Source: an uncultured Chitinophagaceae bacterium (GTDB lineage Bacteria > Bacteroidota > Bacteroidia > Chitinophagales > Chitinophagaceae). From it: 8,343 nucleotides of DNA. Under the pieces are notes generated by a model that saw only the letters and a list, made by a program, of their open reading frames with translations, searched no databases and was not told the origin of the DNA. The stretch is taken from positions 1-8,343 of the forward strand of contig CALCNY010000268.1 of assembly GCA_937897585.1 (NCBI GenBank), written 5' to 3'. The translations under genes and the position numbers were made by a program. Below, in pieces: positions 1-6,223 of the stretch; position 1 is the first letter of the stretch; each line of letters opens with the position of its first letter.

Positions 1-736
1 GAGGCTCTTGATCTCCCAACAGCAACAATCTGTCTTCAGGAAATTGTAATTGAATTTCCAAAAAAGCATCTATAAGTTCTGTAATACCTTTGTCTCTTAC
101 AATTCTGCCCACAAAAATCCAAACGTATGCTTCTTCGTGTATTCGTTCCCGTTTTCTAATTGTTTTTGCCTGATTTTCTATATCTAAATTTGTTGAAAAA
201 TAATTTGTATCAATACCATTACTCGAACCATTACCAATTACTTTCATTTTATTTTTGGCAATTTCGTTTTGTAGTAAAAAATCTCTTTGAACAAAAGAAT
301 TTGGAAAAACATTTGTGGCTGCAAATGCAGTCAATTTTTCAACGGCAATGAGTAAACGCCGAATCATCCCTTTAGATTCTACCCATGGCAAGCCGGCAAT
401 TGTATGTAGTCTGATGGTAACGCCTGCTAGTTTTGCCGCCCACATACCAATCAATCCTGCTTTAGGTGTATGCGTATGTACAATGTCTGGTTTTATTTTA
501 CGAAGCAGCAAGGTCAATTTAATCAAACTGATTAAATCAGTGAAAGGCGTGATTTTTCGTGTAAGCGTAATCGCTATATGCGGACAATTTTCCTGAGCTG
601 TTAATTGTTCTACCTCAGGACCTTCATTGCTAATCATGGTAACATCAAAACCATTTTGTTTCATGAATTTCAACTGACCTTTAAGTAGAACCATCATTGA
701 AACAGGAACGGTAGTTATCCGCACTAATTTAGGCAT
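1..736 (-). CDS. GT4-family glycosyltransferase, PglA-like, C-terminus cut by window edge
   Basis: The 245 visible residues form the N-terminal acceptor domain and the start of the donor domain of a GT-B glycosyltransferase; roughly 120-140 residues should lie beyond the left edge. The start (MPKLVRITTVPVS, with LLKGQLKFM at 18-25) is typical of a Bacteroidota family often named after PglA, which adds an aminosugar to an undecaprenyl-diphosphate-linked sugar. Other marks are HTHTPKAGLIG (87-97), HTIAGLPW (111-118), GNGSSNGID (168-176) and VGRIVRDKG (209-217, with R211 and K216). The E-x7-E motif has not yet been reached. The reading frame is uninterrupted from the ATG at 736 to the edge. Four bases separate it from the deacetylase. 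In related clusters such a gene is often followed by an initiating sugar phosphotransferase, which would lie outside this window. Family call is firm; PglA-like specificity is only inferred. Confidence 0.92.
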   Translation of the reverse strand, partial: MPKLVRITTVPVSMMVLLKGQLKFMKQNGFDVTMISNEGPEVEQLTAQENCPHIAITLTRKITPFTDLISLIKLTLLLRKIKPDIVHTHTPKAGLIGMWAAKLAGVTIRLHTIAGLPWVESKGMIRRLLIAVEKLTAFAATNVFPNSFVQRDFLLQNEIAKNKMKVIGNGSSNGIDTNYFSTNLDIENQAKTIRKRERIHEEAYVWIFVGRIVRDKGITELIDAFLEIQLQFPEDRLLLLGDQEP

Positions 737-740
737 CAGT

Positions 741-1736
741 TTAATTTGTTTTTTGTTTCAGCAAATATTCTGTTATCTCTCCCATATTCATACTTCTGAA
801 ACCATATTTATCTTTTAATACTTTGAAGTGATTAATGATTGTATATAGTTCTGCAAGACATTCATTTGGTTGAAAACCAAAATTATGAGGATGCCACCAT
901 ATGTGATAATACGCACCTTTTTTTGCAGCGTTTGTCATTTCATTTAAAATTCTCCTCATTTTCAATTTATTTTCTACTGCATGTTTTGGGCGCCAGGCAC
1001 GGTATAACCTTGTAGCAGGAAGATGCAAGGGCAATTGATCTGTTCTTATATCTCTGAGGTATTGTGTTTTGATGGGTTGAATTTTCAGATAAGCATCTCC
1101 AGCCCTGAAAAATCTTTTCAGCATACCTCCTGCACTTTCTGAATAAGCCCAATACCAAATATCAGGACTGGTTCTTACCGATGTAATACCAAATTCGTTA
1201 CACACAGACAGATAATCTTCGTTAAATTGATTTCTGGGAAATACCAAAGAACGAATCGTAATATCGTTTTCAGTTGCCAATTTACAAGCTGTTTTTATAT
1301 CTTCTCTGAACTGCTCTTTTGTTTGTCCGGGTTCTAAGCAAAAATAATGAGCATAGGTATGGGTACCTATTTCTTGAAATGGAGTTTTCTTTATCAATTC
1401 TATGAGTTCGGGAGCGAAATGTTGTTTGTCTTTGTCTTCTTTAAAACCAATTTCTTTCACCCATTCATAAGCCGAAGCATTTCTATTACTAAAAGTAGGA
1501 ATTACAGAAGGCATGTTATTTTCCCATTCAGTTTTATCATTACAAAATAACATTCCTACAGCAGCCCATGTAACATGAATGTCTCCTTTTTCAAATTGAG
1601 AGAGCATTTGAGGAATCGCAAATCTAGTGTTGGAAAAATATTTTATTTTGGAATCGTCTATAATTCTCATGTTTTCAAAGCATCCCCAGTGAAGTTCAAA
1701 ATCTAGTGAAACTGTAAAAATGCCGGGCTCTTTCAT
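741..1736 (-). CDS. CE4/NodB-like polysaccharide deacetylase, no signal peptide
   Basis: Carbohydrate esterase of 331 residues resembling metal-dependent deacetylases that remove N- or O-acetyl groups from sugars. Motif 1 is SLDFELHWG (10-18): D12 fits the catalytic base, while the metal-binding second aspartate of the usual DD pair is represented by E14 in a D-x-E arrangement. Motif 2 is THTYAH (125-130), whose H126 and H130 match the two zinc histidines. FPRNQF (166-171) fits motif 3 and WWHPHNFG (280-287) the C-terminal His motif. There is no signal peptide or membrane span, so the enzyme should stay in the cytoplasm, unlike most CE4 enzymes acting on finished polysaccharide. The ATG at 1736 is the only start before an upstream in-frame stop. 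It follows the largest gap of the cluster (99 bases) and lies 4 bases before the last glycosyltransferase, suggesting it modifies a precursor or lipid-linked intermediate. Substrate unknown. Confidence 0.88.
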   Translation of the reverse strand: MKEPGIFTVSLDFELHWGCFENMRIIDDSKIKYFSNTRFAIPQMLSQFEKGDIHVTWAAVGMLFCNDKTEWENNMPSVIPTFSNRNASAYEWVKEIGFKEDKDKQHFAPELIELIKKTPFQEIGTHTYAHYFCLEPGQTKEQFREDIKTACKLATENDITIRSLVFPRNQFNEDYLSVCNEFGITSVRTSPDIWYWAYSESAGGMLKRFFRAGDAYLKIQPIKTQYLRDIRTDQLPLHLPATRLYRAWRPKHAVENKLKMRRILNEMTNAAKKGAYYHIWWHPHNFGFQPNECLAELYTIINHFKVLKDKYGFRSMNMGEITEYLLKQKTN

Positions 1737-1835
1737 AATAATTTTAATTTTAGATTATCGTCACATGTTTTAGCCTTAATAATCATTTCCATTTACTAAA
1801 TGGCTGCACCTTATGTTCATTTTTGATTTACAATT
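1737..1835 (-). other. Largest intergenic gap of the operon (99 bases)
   Basis: AT-rich spacer between the membrane-protein stop and the deacetylase start. Reading the minus strand I find no TAnnTTTG-type Bacteroidota promoter box and no T-run after a stem, so neither promoter nor intrinsic terminator is supported. It contains the short inverted repeat listed separately. All other gaps in the cluster are 44 bases or less, so an internal control point would most likely sit here. Confidence 0.5.
1789..1803. repeat. Small perfect inverted repeat in the intergenic gap
   Basis: CCATTT and AAATGG form a perfect 6-base stem around a 3-base loop, in the middle of the 99-base gap. The flanking bases do not extend the stem, and no T tract follows on the minus strand. 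It could be a weak RNA hairpin for message processing or stability, or chance in AT-rich DNA. Confidence 0.35.
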
Positions 1836-2996
1836 TTAAACAGGATTGATTTGTTGTTTTCTTTTATAAGCATACTGCTGGTAAATTAACGCCTTACAAT
1901 AAATAATAAAAAAGAAAGGCATAAACTGAGCTTTCTGTCGCATGGCAATTCCTAAGTTCCCGGTAACCTGTGCTAAGATGAAAGATCCTAAAATGAAAAT
2001 AAAAACGGAAATCCTAAACCAACCATTCCAATCCGACCAATTTTGTATGGCTGATTTTATGATCACTGCAAAAAAGAATAGATAGAATAGATTTTCTATA
2101 GAAACAATTAGCCCCATTACTCCTGTTGCATCAATAAATAATGGTCTAAACCAAAAAGTAAACATTTTCATTGCCAAATTATAATTCGAAATGTCAATGC
2201 CAGTTTTGGATTTACTCAATTCTTCTGCTCTATGACTGATGGTACTAGAAGAAAGTACATCTAAACTGTCTGTGTTAGTGAATTTCATTACATCCTGCGA
2301 CAGGTATAAAAACAAGATAACGGCAATTGAAAAAATCAACCATTTAATATAGGGTTTAATACCTGAACGGGTAATAAAAATCCCAATCATCACACTAGTA
2401 ACCAATGTTAAAAAAATATGCGGTCTTATCATTAAGGTTAACAGTGAGCCGGATATAATTAAAATAGCCCTGCTTCGTCGATTGAAACGACTTAATCCAA
2501 ATATAAATAAACCCAATCCGAGTAATATCACCGACCCTTTACCCAATGAAGAAGACCAGAAATGTAAGTTTGGCAATAAGAAAACCAATTCTGTAGGTGT
2601 CAGGTTATACCAAACTGGTTTGAGTTTTACATTTTCAATTAGTGCGAGATAAAATAAAACAACAGCAATGTAACCGAAATAAGAAAACAATATCATCACC
2701 GATATGTATGACAATGATAATAACTTCACAAAAGGCCAAGCCAGAAAATCAATAAATGAAGTACCATAAACAAGCATCTCCAACCAATTTTCAGCATGCG
2801 AAGCACGATCATAATAACTAAAAGAATCACTTCTTGTGGCAAATGCAAACAGAATATAAGTAACAGTCAAAATAAAATGCACTGCAAATAAAATCCATAA
2901 ATAAGATTCTGTTTTGATGTCATACTTATTGTTCAGAGCTTTTACCAAATAAGTATTCAACAATAAAATAAGTGCTATGATGATAAAAATATCCAT
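1836..2996 (-). CDS. Multi-spanning membrane protein, candidate Wzy-like polymerase
   Basis: Very hydrophobic protein of 386 residues when started at the ATG at 2996, two bases after the upstream stop. An ATG at 3035 would add 13 polar residues and overlap the acyltransferase by 37 bases; the inner start is preferred because it opens directly with a membrane segment. I count about 10-11 membrane spans: near 2-20, 32-53, 79-119 (two), 155-169, 175-190, 193-209, 217-233, 298-316, 328-344 and 352-371. A hydrophilic loop of roughly 45 residues (about 234-277) breaks the pattern, as in many O-antigen polymerases. Notable motifs are LPNLHFWSSSLGKGS (141-155), IRPHI (190-194) and an RQK near 353-355. 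I do not assign it to a named family with confidence. Polymerase is inferred from topology, size and position among glycosyltransferases; a ligase or flippase-like role is less likely at this length. Confidence 0.8.
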   Translation of the reverse strand: MDIFIIIALILLLNTYLVKALNNKYDIKTESYLWILFAVHFILTVTYILFAFATRSDSFSYYDRASHAENWLEMLVYGTSFIDFLAWPFVKLLSLSYISVMILFSYFGYIAVVLFYLALIENVKLKPVWYNLTPTELVFLLPNLHFWSSSLGKGSVILLGLGLFIFGLSRFNRRSRAILIISGSLLTLMIRPHIFLTLVTSVMIGIFITRSGIKPYIKWLIFSIAVILFLYLSQDVMKFTNTDSLDVLSSSTISHRAEELSKSKTGIDISNYNLAMKMFTFWFRPLFIDATGVMGLIVSIENLFYLFFFAVIIKSAIQNWSDWNGWFRISVFIFILGSFILAQVTGNLGIAMRQKAQFMPFFFIIYCKALIYQQYAYKRKQQINPV

Positions 2997-2998
2997 AA

Positions 2999-3958
2999 TT
3001 AAAATAGTTCCATCGAGCCTATTGAAGGCCTCCATTGATAAAATTGATCAAAGGTATTAAGTTTATCCATTGCAAGTGGCCTCAATGTTGTTGTAGGTCC
3101 TTTTTTCACAGGACCAAAAAGCCCTGGAAGATTCTTTTTCCCTCCTGCAAATAACGGGGACGGTGCACATGAAACCATTGCAGGTCTTATGTTTCGAATT
3201 AACTTTTTCAAAGATTTTATAGCCATTCCAACCATTTTATCATCTTCAGTCCAAATTTCACAAATTCTCAATTCAATAAAACGGTTTATTTTTTTTAATC
3301 TAAATACAATTCCAAATTTTCCTTCTTCCACAATAGCGCCATATTTTACAATTGGGCAATCATGATAACGCCACTGAAGAAATGTTTTGTTTATAGGCGT
3401 ATGAAACAAAACCGCATCTGCATTCACCTTCCATGATTGAGCTAACGTTTCAAAAGCTGTTGCCGTATTGTATTGTTCGTATATTTTTTCAGCAAATTGA
3501 TCTTTATAAAATCTAGGCAACAAACTACCCGGCCCAATTAGTAAAGGCATTTTTCCAATACTGAACCAACCCATTTTAAGATAACCTTGTATACTGATGG
3601 TATTGGGTGTATTAAAAACGAATCCGGCATTTTCTGATTTACATTCTTCCACTGCCTGAAGGGTTAGTTTTTTGAATATTCCTTTTCCTTGAAAAGCAGG
3701 GTCTGTAGCAGTATCTACTGCTCTTACTGCAGTTATTGTTTTTGATTGTATTTCCCATTGCCATTTCATGAAAGCCCTTAGGCCCACTATTTTTCCGTCT
3801 TCTTTTGCTAATAAAATCTTAGAATGTCCAAATGGATTTTTAAGGTGCTTCCAGATAAAGTAAGCTTCAGATTTTGGAATCAAACCTTCACCCAAGCTTC
3901 CTTTCATTAATTCGATAATTGCAGAAAGGTCTTCAATATGATAAGGTACAATCTCCAT
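2999..3958 (-). CDS. GNAT-fold N-acyltransferase with extra C-terminal half
   Basis: Cytoplasmic acyltransferase of 319 residues. Residues 1 to about 140 form a GNAT domain: motif A is recognisable as RAVDTATDPAFQGKGIF (79-95), where Q90-G-K-G93 is the acetyl-CoA pyrophosphate loop, and a motif B-like stretch lies at 115-131 (NTPN to MGW). About 175 further residues follow, longer than a single GNAT domain. They include FLQWRYHDCP (193-202) and a WRPSIGSMELF ending, a layout seen in two-part GNAT proteins where the second half is a degenerate repeat of the fold; that reading is inferred. Genes of this type are common in glycan clusters, where acetylation of an aminosugar or transfer of an acyl or aminoacyl group is the usual suggestion. 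It starts 4 bases after the upstream glycosyltransferase and ends 2 bases before the likely start of the membrane protein, so translational coupling on both sides is plausible. Substrate unknown. Confidence 0.85.
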   Translation of the reverse strand: MEIVPYHIEDLSAIIELMKGSLGEGLIPKSEAYFIWKHLKNPFGHSKILLAKEDGKIVGLRAFMKWQWEIQSKTITAVRAVDTATDPAFQGKGIFKKLTLQAVEECKSENAGFVFNTPNTISIQGYLKMGWFSIGKMPLLIGPGSLLPRFYKDQFAEKIYEQYNTATAFETLAQSWKVNADAVLFHTPINKTFLQWRYHDCPIVKYGAIVEEGKFGIVFRLKKINRFIELRICEIWTEDDKMVGMAIKSLKKLIRNIRPAMVSCAPSPLFAGGKKNLPGLFGPVKKGPTTTLRPLAMDKLNTFDQFYQWRPSIGSMELF

Positions 3959-3962
3959 GATA

Positions 3963-5084
3963 TTATTTTTTTTGTTGGATCATATCCAGATAAATTTTTT
4001 CTATTTGATCTACCATTACATTGATACTGAAAGATGAAATCACTCGCATTCTTGCATTTGCACCAAATTCTTTTAAGAGTTCGGGTTGGGTAATCAGCTT
4101 GCCTAGAGGCTCTTTCAAATCCATCCATTCATTTACAGGTTTCATGAAACCGTCTTTTCCATCTCTTACCAATTCTTTGATACCACCAGCATTTGTTGTT
4201 ACAATAGCACATTCCATACTCATGGCTTCTAATAAAGCAATGGGAAGACCTTCAAAAGATGAAGTCATCATAAAAATATCCATCGCCGACATCCATGGCA
4301 AAACATCTGTTTGTAAACCCGGAAAAATTATCTTTTCTTCCATTCCAGCTGCTTTGAGATGCTCCATGATTTCTGCTTTCAAAATACCATCACCAACAAT
4401 ACAACCCTTTACTTTCGGGTATTCGTTACTGATAGTCTTAAAAAGATCTATCCATTCTTTTATTCTTTTTTGAAATCTGAATACAGCGATATTTCCAATT
4501 AATATTTCATCTTCTGCAATTCCGAGTTCTTTTCTTTTGGCAGCTCTTAAGTTATCGTTTCTTTTGAAATGATTTGTATTTACACCATTAAGTACTGTAA
4601 CCACCGGAATTTTCGGCCTTATGGTTTTTTGTATGGAATCAGCAACATCACCTGAAACCGCAATCACTTTTGTTTGCCAGTTGAACGTGAGTTTATTGAT
4701 GGTGCCTGTAATGAAATGATATCTGTCCTGCATATTGTGTTCAGAATAAATTACAGGCACACCCGTAATTTTATGAATAAATCTTCCGGCAAATCCAGCC
4801 CAGGGCAAATGACAATGAACGATATCGATATTATTTTTTTTGATGTACTTCATTATTTTCCGCAACTGCCAAACAATCATCAAATTATTTTTTGCCGAAA
4901 AATTTGTCACCTTACCACCTGCAAGCTGCAAGCCTTCTACCATTTGATTTTTCCAGGGTAAAAAATAAATATAATGAAACTCAAATTGTTCTTGATGATG
5001 CACTTTCAATGTTTCTTGCAATAACATCTCCGCACCACCTCTTCCAAGCGACTTAACAATATGTAGAATTTTAATTTTAGACAC
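3963..5084 (-). CDS. GT4-family glycosyltransferase with GTG start
   Basis: GT-B-fold glycosyltransferase of 373 residues. The N-terminal domain shows the acceptor loop GRGGAE (14-19), HCHLPWAGFAGR (90-101) and SEHN (114-117). The donor domain has FRFQKR (202-207) in place of the commoner GR-x-xxKG, VGDG (230-233), and E-x7-E in FEGLPIALLEAM (E278, E286). Start choice is forced: the stop codon of the upstream gene is in the same frame just four codons before, and the only usable codon is GTG at 5084, giving MSKIKILHIV, a normal family N-terminus. The gap to the preceding gene is 9 bases and to the following acyltransferase 4 bases. The reading frame ends with an eight-adenine run placed directly before TAA. 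Likely adds one sugar of the repeat unit on the cytoplasmic side of the membrane; specificity cannot be told from the sequence. Confidence 0.93.
   Translation of the reverse strand: MSKIKILHIVKSLGRGGAEMLLQETLKVHHQEQFEFHYIYFLPWKNQMVEGLQLAGGKVTNFSAKNNLMIVWQLRKIMKYIKKNNIDIVHCHLPWAGFAGRFIHKITGVPVIYSEHNMQDRYHFITGTINKLTFNWQTKVIAVSGDVADSIQKTIRPKIPVVTVLNGVNTNHFKRNDNLRAAKRKELGIAEDEILIGNIAVFRFQKRIKEWIDLFKTISNEYPKVKGCIVGDGILKAEIMEHLKAAGMEEKIIFPGLQTDVLPWMSAMDIFMMTSSFEGLPIALLEAMSMECAIVTTNAGGIKELVRDGKDGFMKPVNEWMDLKEPLGKLITQPELLKEFGANARMRVISSFSINVMVDQIEKIYLDMIQQKK
3966..3973 (-). other. Eight-adenine tract abutting the stop codon of a glycosyltransferase gene
   Basis: On the coding strand the last codons of the glycosyltransferase read CAA AAA AAA TAA, an A8 homopolymer directly before the stop. 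The acyltransferase ATG follows 4 bases after the stop, in the frame reached by losing one base. Loss of one A in the gene or transcript would read through as CAA AAA AAT AAT ATC ATG and fuse the two proteins in frame. The tract and the frames are seen directly; any slippage is unproven. Confidence 0.5.
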
Positions 5085-5093
5085 AGAATTATT

Positions 5094-6179
5094 TTATCTA
5101 TTCAACAATGATTTATACAAGGTTACAAATCTTAATGCTATTTGTTTGTTTGTAAACCCTTCCATTACTTTTTGATAAGCTGCAGTTGTTAGGCTATTTT
5201 TTTCTTCATCCGAAAATGATGTTACTTGATTAATAGCTTCAACAAAAGATTGCTCATCACCTACTTTTATGATCCTACCGGTTTTATGATCTTCAATCAA
5301 ATCAGCTATGCCTCCTACATGATACGCTACTACAGGTGTTTTACAATAGAACGCTTCCGTAATCACACCGGGCAAACCTTCAATAACACTCGGCAAAACC
5401 AATACATCAGCGGCTGCAATATAGTCCATAGGATTGTTCACGTAACCTAAAATATTCACCTGAGAAGAAAGATGTAATTCCATAACAAGATTTTCTGTTT
5501 CTTGTTTCAACACACCTTCACCAAGTAACCATAACCGATAGTTGCTATTATGTTCAACAAGTTTTTTAAAAATCGACAACAACCCTTTATGATTTTTTTC
5601 AAAACTAAAACCTCCAACGTGAATGATGTTTATTTTAGTTTTATCAAAAATATTTATAGGTTGAATGGCTTTCAATTCAATACCAACAGGAACCGTTGTG
5701 ATTTTATCTGCAGCAATTTTAAAATGTTCCATCAAGTCCTTACGAGTAGTATGACTTACAGATACGATTTGTGTAGTAAAGCGATAAAGGAATTGTAAAA
5801 ATATTTTTGCAAAACGGGTTTTCACATAATGACTTACCATACTTGCATTTCTGAATACCAATGGCTGTTTCCAACGAAATAATAATTTTGAGAAAACAGC
5901 ATATTTCAAAGTATCTCCTGCATTTGCCTGAATGATATCTGGTTTGAAATCAGCAATGATCGTTGACAATTTTTTCCATGCTTTTGCATCAAACATCTTT
6001 TTACCGAGCGCAACATTTAAGGATAATATATTTCCGGTAAAAGGCAATTGATCTTTGCCATCCAGTAATGCCACTATTAAAACTTCATGACCTTGTTCAA
6101 CTAAATGTTCAGACAACTGAGCTGCAAATACTTCAGCACCTCTCAGTTGTTTTTTTTGAATCAGTTGTAAAATCTTCAC
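5094..6179 (-). CDS. GT4-family glycosyltransferase with GTG start
   Basis: GT-B-fold glycosyltransferase of 361 residues, full length for GT4. The N-terminal acceptor domain begins directly with strand 1 (MKILQLIQ) followed by RGAE (13-16), a variant of the usual GGAE loop. The donor domain has GGFSFEKNHKG (189-199), LLGEG (218-222), and E-x7-E in EGLPGVITEA (E267, E275). The start codon is GTG: an in-frame TAA sits two codons upstream and the family N-terminus begins exactly here, so no ATG is available. Codons 8-11 contain a run of eight adenines (plus-strand T run at 6150-6157). It lies 9 bases before the next glycosyltransferase, in the same frame, so the two look like tandem members of one assembly pathway. 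There is no signal peptide or membrane span; a peripheral cytoplasmic enzyme is expected. Donor and linkage are unknown. Confidence 0.93.
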   Translation of the reverse strand: MKILQLIQKKQLRGAEVFAAQLSEHLVEQGHEVLIVALLDGKDQLPFTGNILSLNVALGKKMFDAKAWKKLSTIIADFKPDIIQANAGDTLKYAVFSKLLFRWKQPLVFRNASMVSHYVKTRFAKIFLQFLYRFTTQIVSVSHTTRKDLMEHFKIAADKITTVPVGIELKAIQPINIFDKTKINIIHVGGFSFEKNHKGLLSIFKKLVEHNSNYRLWLLGEGVLKQETENLVMELHLSSQVNILGYVNNPMDYIAAADVLVLPSVIEGLPGVITEAFYCKTPVVAYHVGGIADLIEDHKTGRIIKVGDEQSFVEAINQVTSFSDEEKNSLTTAAYQKVMEGFTNKQIALRFVTLYKSLLNR

Positions 6180-6223
6180 TTTTTATTTTTAGTTGAGCAG
6201 CAAAATAAAATTCAGAAACTAAG

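Noticed and set aside
315..596. Plus-strand open frame of 93 codons
   Set aside because: It lies wholly antisense to the glycosyltransferase at 736-1, whose frame is intact and has clear family motifs; the product has no recognisable features.
1777..1821. Tiny minus-strand frame of 14 codons in the 99-base gap, as a leader peptide
   Set aside because: It has no run of regulatory codons, no ribosome-binding site and no terminator or antiterminator structures; chance is sufficient.
2997..3035. ATG at 3035 as start of the membrane protein
   Set aside because: It would add 13 polar residues and a 37-base overlap; the ATG at 2996 sits two bases after the upstream stop and begins directly with a membrane span.
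3907..4128. Minus-strand open frame of 73 codons across a gene junction
   Set aside because: It overlaps the glycosyltransferase end and acyltransferase start in a third frame; both real genes account for the sequence.
4021..4473. Plus-strand open frame of 150 codons
   Set aside because: Antisense to the donor domain of a well-supported glycosyltransferase; no domain signature.
6180..6223. Possible Bacteroidota promoter in the 44-base gap
   Set aside because: The minus strand has a TATTTTG string near the right place, but it is one base short of TAnnTTTG and lacks a convincing upstream box.
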